A stretch of 64,000 nt of DNA from Streptomyces hygroscopicus. GTDB lineage: Bacteria; Actinomycetota; Actinomycetes; Streptomycetales; Streptomycetaceae. Each line of letters begins with the position of its first letter. The first letter of the stretch is position 1. Location: positions 1 to 64,000 of the forward strand of contig NZ_LBMW01000014.1 in NCBI RefSeq assembly GCF_026168105.1. The letters are read 5' to 3'. Shown one piece after another: positions 34,816-44,067 of this stretch. The position numbers were made by a program, and so were the translations under genes. The notes below the pieces were generated by a model that was not told the origin of the DNA, ran no database searches, and saw only the letters and a program-made list of their open reading frames with translations.

Positions 34816-37014
34816 TCAGCGCGCGTCGGTGAACCGCTCGCCCTTCTCCGCCTTCTCCACCAGGAGCGCGGGCGGTGTGAACCTCTCGCCGTACCGCTCG
34901 GCGAGCTCACGGGCGCGGGCCACGAAGCCCGCGGGCCCGACACCTGCCCCGGCGCCGCCGTCGTATCCGTTGATGTACTGCAGGACGCCGCCGGTCCAGC
35001 CGGGGAAACCGATCCCGAAGATCGAGCCGATGTTGGCGTCGGCGACGGACGTCAGCACGCCTTCCTCCAGGAGCCGGACGGTGTCCAGCGCCTCGGAGAA
35101 CAGCATGCGCTCCTGCATGTCCTCGAAGGGGATCGAGTGGCCCGGCTTGGTGAAGTGCTCGCGCAGGCCCGGCCACAGCCGCCCGCGCTTGCCGTCCTCG
35201 CCGTACTCGTAGAAGCCGGCGCCGCCGCTGCGCCCGGGGCGCCCGAACTCGTCGACCATGCGGTCGATGACGGCCTCGGCGGGGTGCGCGGCCCAGGTGT
35301 CGCCCGCGTCCTCGACGGCTCGCTTCGACTCGTTGCGGATCTTGCGCGGCAGGGTGAGCGTCAGCTCGTCCATCAGGGACAGCACCTTGGCCGGGTAGCC
35401 CGCCTGCGCGGCTGCCTGCTCGATGGAGGCGGGCTCGATGCCCTCGCCGACCATCGCGACGCCCTCGTTGATGAAGTGGCCGATGACACGGGAGGTGAAG
35501 AAGCCACGCGAGTCGTTGACCACGATCGGCGTCTTGTTGATCTGCCGGACCAGGTCGAAGGCCCGCGCCAGCGCCTCGTCGCCGGTCCGCTTCCCCTTGA
35601 TGATCTCGACGAGCGGCATCCTGTCGACCGGCGAGAAGAAGTGCAGCCCGATGAAGTCGGCCTGCCGATCCACGCCCTCGGCGAGCACGCTGATGGGCAG
35701 GGTCGAGGTGTTGGAGCACAGCAGCGCGTCCGGTTCGACGATGTGCTCGATCTCCTGGAACACCTTGTGCTTGAGCGCCGGGTCCTCGAACACCGCCTCG
35801 ATGACGGCGTCGCAGCCCGCCAGGTCGGCGGCCTCGGCGGTCGGGGTGATGCGGGCGAGCAGGGCGTCCGCCTTCTCCCGGGAGGTACGGCCCTTGGCGA
35901 CGGCCTTGCCGCACAACTTCTCGGAGTAGCCCTTGCCCTTGGCGGCGGCTTCCAGGGACACGTCCTTGAGGACGACCTCGATGCCCGCGCGGGCGCACGC
36001 GTAGGCGATGCCGGCGCCCATCATCCCGGCGCCGAGGACGGCGACCTTGCGGACCTGGCGGGGCTCGATGCCCCGGGGGCGGTTGGCGCCGGAGTTGACG
36101 GCCTGCAGGTCGAAGAAGAACGCCTGGATCATGTTCTTCGCCGTCTGCCCGGTGACCAGCTCGGTGAAGTAGCGCGCCTCGATGGTCAGAGCGGTCTCGA
36201 AGTCGACCTGGGAGCCCTCGACGGCCGCCGCGAGGATGTTGCGGGGGGCCGGATAAGGGGCGCCGTTCAGCTGCTTCTTCAGGTTGGCCGGGAAGGCGGG
36301 CAGGTTGGCGGCGAACTTCGGGTTGGACGGCGTACCACCCGGGATCTTGTAGCCCGGCTTGTCCCAGGGCTGGTGGGACTCCGGGTTGGCGTCGATGAAG
36401 GCGCGGGCCTTGGCCAGCATCTCCTCGGGGGTGGCGGCGAGGTCGTGGACCAGGCCGTTCTCCAGGGCGCGCCGGGGCGAGTACTGGGTGCCCTGCAGCA
36501 GCACCTTCAGCAGGGCGTCGGCGATGCCCATCAGGCGTACGGTGCGGGTGACACCGCCGCCCGCCGGGAGCAGACCGAGCGTTACCTCCGGAAGGCCGAT
36601 CTTGGAGCCGGGGGCGTCGAGGGCGATACGGTGGTGGGAGGCGAGCGCGATCTCGTAACCGCCGCCCAGGGCCGCGCCGTTGATGGCTGCGACGACCGGC
36701 TTGCCGAGAGTCTCGATGCGGCGCAGGGAGCTCTTGATCGCCGTACCGGTCTCGAAGGCCTGCTGGGCGTCCTCCGGACCGGCCTTCATCATGTCCTTGA
36801 GATCACCGCCCGCGAAGAAGGTCTTCTTGGCGGAGGTGTAGATGATGCCGCGGATGGAGTCCTTCTCGGCCTCTGCTCGCTCGGCGATCGCCGCGATCGA
36901 CTCCTTGAACGCCTGGTTCATGGTGTTCGCGGACTGGCGGGGGTCGTCGAGGACGAGGGTGACGATACCGGTGTCGTCCTGCTCCCAGCGGATGGTGGTG
37001 GACTCAGTGGTCAT
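34816..37014 (-). CDS. fadB: fatty acid oxidation multifunctional protein (enoyl-CoA hydratase / 3-hydroxyacyl-CoA dehydrogenase)
   Basis: A 732-aa two-enzyme protein of beta-oxidation. The N-terminal crotonase domain has [11 protein letters not shown] and [15 protein letters not shown] with its catalytic Glu, and the second Glu in [16 protein letters not shown]. The central NAD-binding domain begins [21 protein letters not shown] and is followed by the hydroxyacyl-CoA dehydrogenase core ([23 protein letters not shown]) and C-terminal domains. The ATG at 37014 lies 33 nt after the thiolase gene, so the two form an operon and probably a complex. Confidence 0.95.
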   Translation of the reverse strand: MTTESTTIRWEQDDTGIVTLVLDDPRQSANTMNQAFKESIAAIAERAEAEKDSIRGIIYTSAKKTFFAGGDLKDMMKAGPEDAQQAFETGTAIKSSLRRIETLGKPVVAAINGAALGGGYEIALASHHRIALDAPGSKIGLPEVTLGLLPAGGGVTRTVRLMGIADALLKVLLQGTQYSPRRALENGLVHDLAATPEEMLAKARAFIDANPESHQPWDKPGYKIPGGTPSNPKFAANLPAFPANLKKQLNGAPYPAPRNILAAAVEGSQVDFETALTIEARYFTELVTGQTAKNMIQAFFFDLQAVNSGANRPRGIEPRQVRKVAVLGAGMMGAGIAYACARAGIEVVLKDVSLEAAAKGKGYSEKLCGKAVAKGRTSREKADALLARITPTAEAADLAGCDAVIEAVFEDPALKHKVFQEIEHIVEPDALLCSNTSTLPISVLAEGVDRQADFIGLHFFSPVDRMPLVEIIKGKRTGDEALARAFDLVRQINKTPIVVNDSRGFFTSRVIGHFINEGVAMVGEGIEPASIEQAAAQAGYPAKVLSLMDELTLTLPRKIRNESKRAVEDAGDTWAAHPAEAVIDRMVDEFGRPGRSGGAGFYEYGEDGKRGRLWPGLREHFTKPGHSIPFEDMQERMLFSEALDTVRLLEEGVLTSVADANIGSIFGIGFPGWTGGVLQYINGYDGGAGAGVGPAGFVARARELAERYGERFTPPALLVEKAEKGERFTDAR

Positions 37015-37046
37015 CAGATGTGCTCCGTAAGATCCGTTGGGGAAGG

Positions 37047-38261
37047 TCAGACACGCTCGACGACGGTCGCGATGCCCATGCCGCCGCCCACGCACAGCGT
37101 GGCCAGCCCGTACCGCTTGTCCTGCCGCTCCAGCTCGTCCACCAGCGTGCCGAGGATCATCGCGCCGGTCGCGCCCAGCGGGTGGCCGAGGGCGATGGCG
37201 CCGCCGTTGACGTTGACCTTGTCCAGCGAGATCCCCATGTCCTTGACGAAGCGCAGCACGACCGCGGCGAACGCCTCGTTGATCTCGACCAGGTCGATGT
37301 CGTCGATCGTCAGCCCGGCCTTGGCGAGCGCCTTGCGGGTGGCGGGCGCGGGGCCGGTCAGCATGATCGTCGGCTCGGAGCCGGACACCGCCGCCGAGAC
37401 GATCCGGGCCCGGGGCCGCAGCCCGTACCGCTCCCCGACCTCCTTGGTGCCGATGGCGACCAGTGCCGCGCCGTCCACGATGCCGGAGGAGTTGCCCGCG
37501 TGGTGGACGTGGTCGATCTGCTCGACCCAGTGGTACTTCTGCAGCGCCACCGCGTCGAAGCCGCCCAGCTCGCCGATGTCCGCGAACGAGGGCTTGAGCT
37601 TCGCGAGCGAGTCGGCGGTCGTGCCCGGCCGCATGTGCTCGTCGTGGTCGAGGACGACGAGGCCGCTGCGGTCCTTCACCGGGACCACGGACTTCTCGAA
37701 GCGGCCGTCCTTCCAGGCGGCCGCGGCCCGCTCCTGGGACAGCGCCGCGTATTCGTCGGCGTCCCGCCGCGAGAAGCCCTCGATGGTCGCGATGAGGTCG
37801 GCGCCGATGCCCTGCGGTACGAAGTTGGTGGTCATGTTGGTCATCGGGTCGGCGAACCAGGCGCCGCCGTCGGAGGCCATCGGCACCCGCGACATCGACT
37901 CGACGCCGCCCGCGAGCACCAGGTCCTCCCAGCCCGAACGGACCTTCGCGGCGGCCAGGTTGACGGCCTCGAGACCGGACGCACAGAAGCGGTTCTCCTG
38001 AACGCCGGCCACCGTGTCGGGCAGACCGGCGGCGATCGCGGCGATACGGGCGATGTCGGAGCCCTGGTCGCCGACCGGGCCCACGACACCGAGCACGATG
38101 TCGTCGATGGCGGCCGGGTCGAGGTCCGGGAACCGCCGGCGGATCTCGTGGATGAGTCCGACCACCAGGTCGATGGGCTTGGTGCCGTGCAGGGCGCCGT
38201 TCGCCTTGCCGCGTCCGCGCGGGGTGCGGATCGCGTCGTACACGTACGCTTCGGTGCTCAC
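37047..38261 (-). CDS. fadA: acetyl-CoA C-acyltransferase (thiolase)
   Basis: A 404-aa thiolase that closes the beta-oxidation cycle with the FadB protein. The nucleophilic cysteine is C93 in [11 protein letters not shown]; the other active-site parts are [22 protein letters not shown] and the C-terminal CVGGGMG. The GTG start at 38261 is preceded by AAAGG at good spacing. fadB follows directly. The gene symbol is by function; several paralogues are usual in Streptomyces. Confidence 0.93.
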   Translation of the reverse strand: MSTEAYVYDAIRTPRGRGKANGALHGTKPIDLVVGLIHEIRRRFPDLDPAAIDDIVLGVVGPVGDQGSDIARIAAIAAGLPDTVAGVQENRFCASGLEAVNLAAAKVRSGWEDLVLAGGVESMSRVPMASDGGAWFADPMTNMTTNFVPQGIGADLIATIEGFSRRDADEYAALSQERAAAAWKDGRFEKSVVPVKDRSGLVVLDHDEHMRPGTTADSLAKLKPSFADIGELGGFDAVALQKYHWVEQIDHVHHAGNSSGIVDGAALVAIGTKEVGERYGLRPRARIVSAAVSGSEPTIMLTGPAPATRKALAKAGLTIDDIDLVEINEAFAAVVLRFVKDMGISLDKVNVNGGAIALGHPLGATGAMILGTLVDELERQDKRYGLATLCVGGGMGIATVVERV

Positions 38262-38313
38262 TGGTCAGCCTTTCGGGGAGGGTCAGCCGCGTGATCGGGG
38301 GATGTCGAGGAGT

Positions 38314-39453
38314 TCATCGGTCGCCGTCCTCGAGGAGTCGGGGTATCTGCCAGTCCCGGGCGACGTCCGCGGTGTCGGCGCCGGGCTGCGCCGGTCCCCC
38401 GCGGACCTCCGTGCGGGTGACGGAGAAGCGGGGTGCCGGCGCGGGCTGGGTGATTCCGCCGTGGTCGGTGAAGGTGCCACGGGCGGCGAGATGGGGGTGG
38501 GCGGGGGCCTCGCGGAGCGAGAGGACGGGCGCGACACAGGCGTCGGATCCCTCGAAGACCGTGGTCCACTCGTCGCGCGTACGGGTCTTGAAGCGGGCCG
38601 CGACAAGGGCGCGCAACTCGCCCCAGCGGGTGACGTCCCTGCGGGCCGGGGCCTGCTCCCCGATGCCCAGCAGGTCCACGAACTCCTCGTAGAACTGCTG
38701 CTCGAGGGCGCCCACCGCCATGTACTGTCCGTCGGCCGTCTCGTAGGTGCCGTAGAACGGGCAGCCGCCGTCGAGGAGGTTGGCGCCGCGGCGGTCCTGC
38801 CAGCCCCCGGCGGCGAGCATGCCGTGGATCATCGAGGTCAGATGAGCGGCGCCGTCGACGATCGCCGCGTCCACGACCTGCCCGGCGCCCGTCGCGCGCG
38901 CGTGGTGAAGGGCGGCGAGGACGCCGACGACCAGGTACAGCGAGCCGCCCGCGTAGTCGCCGACGAGGTTGACGGGGACGGCGGGCGGCGCATCCGCCTC
39001 GCCGATCATGCCGAGGGCGCCGGTGAGCGCGATGTACGCGATGTCATGTCCGGCCCGCGGGGCGAGCGGACCCTCCTGCCCCCAGCCGGTCATCCGGCCG
39101 TAGACCAGCCGGGGGTTGTGGGCGTGACAGGCCTCGGGGCCGACGCCGAGGCGTTCGGCAACGCCCGGGCGGTAGCCCTCGATGAGGATGTCGGCGCGTT
39201 CGGCCAGGTCCAGGACGCGGGCCGGGCCGTCCTCGGCCTTGAGGTCGACCAGCACCGAGCGCTTGTTGCGGTTGGTGACGTCGTACTCGGGGTTGATGGC
39301 GAGCCCTGATCCGTTCGGCCGGTCCACGCGGACGACGTCGGCGCCCAGGTCGGCAAGGAGCATTCCGGCGAACGGACCGGGCCCTATGCCCGCGAGCTCG
39401 ACGACGCGCACGCCGGCGAGGGGGCCGAGCCCCGGCGTCCCTGCCACTGCCAT
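38314..39453 (-). CDS. CaiB/BaiF CoA-transferase family, alpha-methylacyl-CoA racemase-like
   Basis: A 379-aa family III CoA-transferase fold protein. It starts like alpha-methylacyl-CoA racemases (GPLAGVRVVELAGIGPGPFAG) and has the racemase-type residues His136 (RAGHDIAY), Asp166 (VGDYAGG) and Glu251 (GALEQQFY). Racemisation would let 2-methyl-branched acyl-CoAs enter beta-oxidation, which suits an organism rich in branched fatty acids and the fadA-fadB genes 52 nt downstream. The ATG at 39453 follows GGGG; a longer frame exists but lacks support. Confidence 0.9.
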   Translation of the reverse strand: MAVAGTPGLGPLAGVRVVELAGIGPGPFAGMLLADLGADVVRVDRPNGSGLAINPEYDVTNRNKRSVLVDLKAEDGPARVLDLAERADILIEGYRPGVAERLGVGPEACHAHNPRLVYGRMTGWGQEGPLAPRAGHDIAYIALTGALGMIGEADAPPAVPVNLVGDYAGGSLYLVVGVLAALHHARATGAGQVVDAAIVDGAAHLTSMIHGMLAAGGWQDRRGANLLDGGCPFYGTYETADGQYMAVGALEQQFYEEFVDLLGIGEQAPARRDVTRWGELRALVAARFKTRTRDEWTTVFEGSDACVAPVLSLREAPAHPHLAARGTFTDHGGITQPAPAPRFSVTRTEVRGGPAQPGADTADVARDWQIPRLLEDGDR

Positions 39454-39532
39454 CAAGCCCCCAGCTCTGTGACACAACCACTGTGACATCAGCGATGTTA
39501 AGAACGTGTTGCAGTCCGGGCAATACTCGCAC

Positions 39533-39548
39533 GAGCAAGCGCTTAGTC
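39533..39548. promoter_or_regulatory. TetR-type operator candidate
   Basis: GAGCAAGCGCTTAGTC contains the perfect core AAGCGCTT and partly symmetric flanks. It lies midway between the divergent racemase operon and the saccharopine-dehydrogenase-like gene. Many TetR-family regulators of acyl-CoA metabolism use similar AAGCGCTT-centred sites, but no such regulator is in this neighbourhood. Confidence 0.45.
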
Positions 39549-39661
39549 AAATTCGACACACGCCGTGGTGCGCCGACGCCGACCCACCCGACCTCCTCGT
39601 ACGACCGCCCGTACCTCACGCTAGCCTCAGCCACCGACAACGGCGCGGGCGGAGAGGTGTC

Positions 39662-40837
39662 ATGAGCAGGCTGAAGACGGATCGCGCGTACGACATCGTG
39701 CTGTTCGGAGCCACGGGCTTCGTGGGCACGCTCACTGCGGAATACCTCGCGGCACAGGCGCCCGAGGGGCTGCGCTGGGCCGTCGCGGGCCGCAGCGCGG
39801 AGAAGCTGGAGCGGCTGCGGGAGGGCTTCGCCGGCGCTGCCGTGCCCGATGTACTCCAGGCGGATGTATCGGACCCCGTGTCGCTGCGCGAACTCGCACG
39901 CCACACGCGCGTGCTCGCCACCACGGTCGGGCCCTATCTGCAGTACGGCGAGGAACTCGTGGCGGCCTGCGCCGAGGCGGGCACCGACTACCTGGACCTG
40001 ACCGGCGAGGCCGAATTCGTCGATCTCGTGTACGTGCGGCACGACGCACGCGCGCGGGAGACGGGAGCACGCCTCGTGCACTCCTGCGGATTCGACTCGG
40101 TTCCGCACGACCTGGGCGCGTACTTCACCGTGCGGCAGTTGCCCGAGGGCGTGCCGCTGGCGGTCGACGGATTCGTCCGCGCACAGGGCATGTTCTCGGG
40201 CGGCACGTTCGCCTCCGCCCTCGGCCAGTTGGCACGCGGGCCGAAGATGCTCGCCGCGGCCCGGGACCGCGGCCGCCATGAGCCACGGCTGCTGGGACGG
40301 CGGGCGCGGGCGCCGCTCGGCGCACCGCGCTTCGCGAAGGAGGTCGGGGCGTGGGCGCTGCCGCTGCCCACCATCGACGGGCAGGTGGTGCGCCGGTCGG
40401 CGCGCGCCCTGGAACGGTACGGACCCGACTTCCGCTACCGGCACTACGCGGCGGTCGAGACCCTGCCGTACGCCCTGGGCGGGGTCGCGGCGGTGGGCGC
40501 TCTGTTCGCGGCCGCCCAGGTGCCGCCCGCACGCCGTTGGCTGTCCGGCAGGATCAGTCCCGGGGAGGGACCGAGTGCAAAGACGCGGGCGAAGAGCTGG
40601 TTCTCGGTGCGGTTCGTGGGCGAGGGCGGCGGCCGGCGCGTCTATACGGAGGTCACGGGTGGGGATCCGGGCTACGAGGAGACGGCGAAGATGTTCGCCG
40701 AGGCGGCCCTGTCCCTCGCCCTGGACGACCTGCCGCGTACGTCCGGCCAGGTCACCACCGCCGAGGCGATGGGCGACGCCCTCATCGACCGCCTCCGCGC
40801 GGTGGGCATCGAATTCCGGGTGGCGGCCCTGCGGTAG
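39662..40837 (+). CDS. saccharopine dehydrogenase-like NAD(P)-binding protein (trans-acting enoyl reductase type)
   Basis: A 391-aa protein with an N-terminal Rossmann motif (YDIVLFGATGFVGTLTAEYL, residues about 10-30) and a second signature VGPYLQYGEELVAACAEAGTDYLDLTGE. This fits the mycobacterial Rv2449c/Rv2953-like group, where Rv2953 is a trans-acting enoyl reductase for phenolic glycolipids. The ATG follows GGAGAGG. It is divergent from the racemase and beta-oxidation genes with a shared operator-like site, suggesting a role in acyl-chain metabolism. Confidence 0.85.
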   Translation: MSRLKTDRAYDIVLFGATGFVGTLTAEYLAAQAPEGLRWAVAGRSAEKLERLREGFAGAAVPDVLQADVSDPVSLRELARHTRVLATTVGPYLQYGEELVAACAEAGTDYLDLTGEAEFVDLVYVRHDARARETGARLVHSCGFDSVPHDLGAYFTVRQLPEGVPLAVDGFVRAQGMFSGGTFASALGQLARGPKMLAAARDRGRHEPRLLGRRARAPLGAPRFAKEVGAWALPLPTIDGQVVRRSARALERYGPDFRYRHYAAVETLPYALGGVAAVGALFAAAQVPPARRWLSGRISPGEGPSAKTRAKSWFSVRFVGEGGGRRVYTEVTGGDPGYEETAKMFAEAALSLALDDLPRTSGQVTTAEAMGDALIDRLRAVGIEFRVAALR

Positions 40838-40852
40838 AGACTCCGGCGGCTT

Positions 40853-40999
40853 CTAGAGCGGCCACCCCAGGACGGTGCCGATCATCCCGCCGATCCACGC
40901 GAGCCCGGCCACGAGGGCGAGCACCAGGGCGGCGGTCACGCCGCGTTCGACGGTCCGGGAGGGGTGGCCGGTGGCATGGGGTGAACGGTGTCTCGTCAT
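40853..40999 (-). CDS. 48-aa small membrane protein
   Basis: A short ORF encoding a basic N-terminus (MTRHRSPHATGHPSRTVERG) and one strong membrane helix (AALVLALVAGLAWIGGMIG) ending in TVLGWPL. There is no known domain. The ATG at 40999 is chosen because it leaves a typical small-protein layout; the frame could extend to 41035. It lies between the convergent reductase gene and the endonuclease V gene. Codon bias fits a real gene but homology is unknown to me. Confidence 0.55.
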   Translation of the reverse strand: MTRHRSPHATGHPSRTVERGVTAALVLALVAGLAWIGGMIGTVLGWPL

Positions 41000-41060
41000 G
41001 TGCCCAGCCTGCCGATCACCTCGACGCGGCCACATCGGTACGGGTACTCAGTTCCCCTAC

Positions 41061-41771
41061 TCAGTCGCGATGGCGTGCCGCTGTACCGACGGCCTCCTTC
41101 AGGGCCCGCCGGCACAGGGCGTCGGCGCGCCGGGTGGTCTCGGGGATGCGGTACCTCGGGGCGAGGGCAAGGGTGTGGGCGCAGGCCGTGGCCAGATCGA
41201 TCCGGTGGCCCACGGACACGAACACCGGCTTGATGCCCGTCTGTGTGCGCAGTGCCCGGCCGACCTCGTCGGCGCCGGCGAGGAGGGGGCTCGTACTGCC
41301 GCGCTCGGCCCCGGGCTCCTCGAACGTGAAGGTGAAGGGGTTCTTGGCCACGCCGATCGTGGGCAGCCCGGTGAGCACGCCCAGGTGGCTCGCCAGTCCG
41401 AAACGGCGCGGGTGGGCGAGGCCGTAGCCGTCACAGACCACCACGCCGGGGTCGCGGCCCAGTGCGCCCAGAGCGGCGAGAACCGTGGGTATCTCGCGGA
41501 AGGCCAGCAGCCCGGGCACATACGGGAAGGAGACCTCGCCGACCGCGGTGGCCTCGGTGAGTACGGCGAGTGTGGCGGCGTCCAGGACGACGGCCGCCGC
41601 CGCGACCACGCCGCGCTCGTCGTCGTAGGCGACGTCGACCCCTGTGACGGGACCTGTCCCTGGCGGCGGTCCCGGCTCGTCCAGGATCACCCTGCCGCGC
41701 AACTCGTCCTGCACGGCACGGGCTTCTTCTTCGGTCGCGGGCCAGCCCGCGGGCATGCGTACGGTCGTCAT
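41061..41771 (-). CDS. nfi: endonuclease V
   Basis: A 236-aa DNA repair nuclease that cuts near deoxyinosine. Family features are the first metal Asp in TGVDVAYD (D46), the glutamate in the hallmark YVPGLLAFREIP, the Asp in VVVCDGYGLAHPRRFG, and GVAKNPF. The C-terminus extends as usual for actinobacterial members (TGIKPVFVSVGHRIDL). The ATG at 41771 starts MTTVRMPAGW. No operon partner is evident. Confidence 0.93.
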   Translation of the reverse strand: MTTVRMPAGWPATEEEARAVQDELRGRVILDEPGPPPGTGPVTGVDVAYDDERGVVAAAAVVLDAATLAVLTEATAVGEVSFPYVPGLLAFREIPTVLAALGALGRDPGVVVCDGYGLAHPRRFGLASHLGVLTGLPTIGVAKNPFTFTFEEPGAERGSTSPLLAGADEVGRALRTQTGIKPVFVSVGHRIDLATACAHTLALAPRYRIPETTRRADALCRRALKEAVGTAARHRD

Positions 41772-41805
41772 GGTGGTATCGAGCGTACGACCCCGCGGGC
41801 CGCGG

Positions 41806-42132
41806 TCACTTGTTGCCCAGAGCGCGCCGCAGCTCGCTCTTGTTCATGTCCGAACGACCGCGGATGTTGCGGCGCTTGGCCTCTTCGTACAGCTGGTCGT
41901 ACGTGGGCCCCTGGGAGCCCTTGCCCGAGCGCTGTCCGCCGCGCCTGCCGGACGACATGTCCTGGGTGGACGTGCGGCTCGCTGTCCTCGACTCGCCGGA
42001 GCGGGCGCGCTCCTTGTTCACGGTCCGCGCCGCGATCTCCTTGGCGCGCTCCGCGCTCTCGCCACGGTCGAGGGCGCTCTCCTTGATGTGCTCGTACTGG
42101 CGTTCCCGCTTGGGGCTGGAGCCGCGCGGCAT
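41806..42132 (-). CDS. small basic protein with C-terminal SAP/Rho-N-like domain (often called plasmid stabilisation protein)
   Basis: A 108-aa, strongly charged protein: MPRGSSPKRERQYEHIKESA, AERAKEIAARTVNKERAR, a Ser/Gly/Arg-rich linker, and a C-terminal 35-residue unit (TYDQLYEEAKRRNIRGRSDM, then NKSELRRALG) that resembles SAP or Rho N-terminal helix-extended-loop-helix nucleic-acid-binding domains. Relatives are annotated as plasmid stabilisation proteins without good evidence. It lies 34 nt upstream of the endonuclease V gene in the same direction. A role in DNA or RNA binding is likely. Confidence 0.75.
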   Translation of the reverse strand: MPRGSSPKRERQYEHIKESALDRGESAERAKEIAARTVNKERARSGESRTASRTSTQDMSSGRRGGQRSGKGSQGPTYDQLYEEAKRRNIRGRSDMNKSELRRALGNK

Positions 42133-42194
42133 GACCGGTCACATCCTTTCGTGGGTGAGGGCTCACGAGTACCCGTTTTCACCCGGGATCATCG

Positions 42195-43283
42195 TCAGGG
42201 CTCCAGACGTGCCACCCGCCCCTTCTCGCCGGAGGCCCAGCAGCCCAGGTCGGGGGCGCAGTCCACGGTGTCGTACGAGCCCCGGTCGACGGTCTTCCAC
42301 GTGCGGCCGCCGTCCGTGGTCAGGTCGGTGCCGGTCGGGCCGACGGCGAGAGCGGCGGCGCGGGTGTGCGGGAGCCAGGCGGCACCGGAGCGGTAGGCGG
42401 GCGGGGGCTCACCGGCGGGCGTCCAGGTGCGGCCGCCGTCCCGGGTCACCGCCGCCGCGCGTGGGGAGGGCTGGTCGGCGCGGTAGTCCCCGCCGACGGC
42501 CAGTCCGTGCGTCCGGTCCCGGAAGGCGAGCGCGAAGACGCCGCGCGCCGGATCACCCGCGGGAACCGGCGTGTCGGCGGCCGTCCAGGTCAGTCCGCGG
42601 TCGGCGGAGTGCAGCACGCGCGCGTGCGCCGCGCCGCCGGTGGCGAGCCACACGTCTCGCGGCCCCGAAGCGACCAGGCACTGGCCGCCGGCGGCGAAGG
42701 CGGCCTCGCCGTCCTGGGCCGCCGGCATTCCGGCGCTCGGCAGTACCGTCCAGGAGCGGCCGCCGTCGCGGGTGGAGAGGATGCGGAACCTTCCGTCCAC
42801 CGGGTCGCTCACGGCGAGGCCGTGACGGCGGTCGAAGAAGGTGAGGCAGTCGTAGAAGGCCTTGGTGTCGGTGTTGCGGAACGTCTCCGTCCAGGTCGTG
42901 CCCCCGTCGTCGGTGCGCAGGACCCGGGAGGCCTCGCCCTCGCCGATGGCCAGTACCACCGCGTGCCGGGCGTCGAACGCCTCGACGTCGCGGAACTCCA
43001 GGTCCGAGGCGCCCGGCGGGGAGACGTTCCGCCAGTGCACGCCCCCGTCGGTGGTGCGCAGGACGGTGCCCTTGGATCCGGCGAGCCACGCGGCTGACCG
43101 GCTGACCGCCGAGAGGCCACGGAAGCGTACGTCCGTGCCGCTGTCCTGGAGCTGCCAGTGCGGTAACGGCCGCCGCACCCCGTGCGCCTGCGCCGGAGCC
43201 ACCGACAGTGCGGCGAGCGCCGCCGCGCACAGTCCCACGGCCATCGTGCGGCCTGTACGTCTCGTGTTCCCCATGCCCGTCAT
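42195..43283 (-). CDS. secreted beta-propeller (BNR/YCF48-like) protein
   Basis: A 362-aa exported protein. The N-terminus has a signal peptide (RTMAVGLCAAALAALSVAPAQAHG). The mature part has several repeats with the Asp-box pattern, such as VLRTTDGGVHWRNV, VLRTDDGGTTWTET, ILSTRDGGRSWTVL and LTTDGGRTWKTV, which form a beta-propeller as in sialidases and photosystem assembly proteins. No catalytic sialidase residues can be claimed. Start at 43283 or the nearby ATG at 43274. Possibly a cell-surface scaffold or carbohydrate-binding protein. Confidence 0.82.
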   Translation of the reverse strand: MTGMGNTRRTGRTMAVGLCAAALAALSVAPAQAHGVRRPLPHWQLQDSGTDVRFRGLSAVSRSAAWLAGSKGTVLRTTDGGVHWRNVSPPGASDLEFRDVEAFDARHAVVLAIGEGEASRVLRTDDGGTTWTETFRNTDTKAFYDCLTFFDRRHGLAVSDPVDGRFRILSTRDGGRSWTVLPSAGMPAAQDGEAAFAAGGQCLVASGPRDVWLATGGAAHARVLHSADRGLTWTAADTPVPAGDPARGVFALAFRDRTHGLAVGGDYRADQPSPRAAAVTRDGGRTWTPAGEPPPAYRSGAAWLPHTRAAALAVGPTGTDLTTDGGRTWKTVDRGSYDTVDCAPDLGCWASGEKGRVARLEP

Positions 43284-43542
43284 GGCGGGCGAAGCTAGCC
43301 CACTCCCCCGGTGCCGTCCAGATGACGTCCCGGGAACCGCACGCCCGTACGTGGTGTCCTCTCCGTTGTCCCCGGAAGCGGGACGGAGTAATGAATCTGT
43401 CAGTGGATCGCCTCAGTGGCATGGAGTCGGTGACAGAGGTCACTCGTAATTCATGGGCACGGATTGGCCGATTCCATCGTCTCTTCAAGTGCCGTGCCTC
43501 ATCCGCCCGAAGTCCGTTCAGCCGTCACAAGGGAGCCAGGCG

Positions 43543-43959
43543 TTGTCCACCGTCATCGAGCAGCCCGTGGAGGCCCGCCTCGTCGCCGCCGCGCCGCGGA
43601 TGCCGAGCATTCCGGCCATGCTCCACTACGACCGGCGCGACCCGTTCGCGGTTCGGATGACCTTCCCCGCCCCGGCCACCCTGGAAGGTGTGGAGGTCTG
43701 CTGGACCTTCGCCCGAGAGCTCCTCACCGCGGGCCTGGAGGGCCCGGAGGGCCACGGCGACGTGCGAGCGCGGCCGTACGGCTACGACCGCACCGTCCTG
43801 GAGTTCCACGCCCCCGAAGGCACCGCCGTGGTGCACGTCCACTCGAGCGAGATCCGGCGCTTCCTGCAGCGGACCACGGAGCTGGTGCCCGTCGGCCTCG
43901 AGCACCTGCAGGTGGACCTGGACCACGACCTCGCGGAACTCATGCGGGACGCCTGCTGA
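43543..43959 (+). CDS. ssgD: SsgA-like sporulation/cell division protein, SsgD type, TTG start
   Basis: A 138-aa SsgA-like protein, a family restricted to sporulating actinomycetes and involved in septum and wall control. The hallmark region LHYDRRDPFAVRMTFPAPAT, the stretch VEVCWTFARELL and the C-terminal LEHLQVDLDHDLAELMRDAC fit SsgD as I remember it. The only start with a ribosome site is TTG at 43543 after AAGGGAG, giving (M)STVIEQPVEARL. The stop codon lies in the first copy of a 27-bp tandem duplication. Confidence 0.88.
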   Translation: MSTVIEQPVEARLVAAAPRMPSIPAMLHYDRRDPFAVRMTFPAPATLEGVEVCWTFARELLTAGLEGPEGHGDVRARPYGYDRTVLEFHAPEGTAVVHVHSSEIRRFLQRTTELVPVGLEHLQVDLDHDLAELMRDAC

Positions 43960-43991
43960 ACACGACTCCTGCGGGACGCCTGCTGAACACG
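43938..43991. repeat. 27-bp tandem duplication across the ssgD stop
   Basis: The 27-bp unit at 43938-43964 is repeated at 43965-43991 with one mismatch (A to C at position 5). The first copy holds the last codons and stop of ssgD; the second lies just after it and keeps frame but is not translated. Confidence 0.9.
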
Positions 43992-44067
43992 CCCCGCAGG
44001 CACGGCCTTTCCTGCCGGCCGACGCATTCCGCGGGGACCGAAGCGAGCTGTCCGGCCCCCGAAGGTG

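Noticed and set aside
34813..38001. 1062-codon plus-strand frame opposite fadB and fadA
   Set aside because: It spans two real genes on the other strand and has no family match; shadow.
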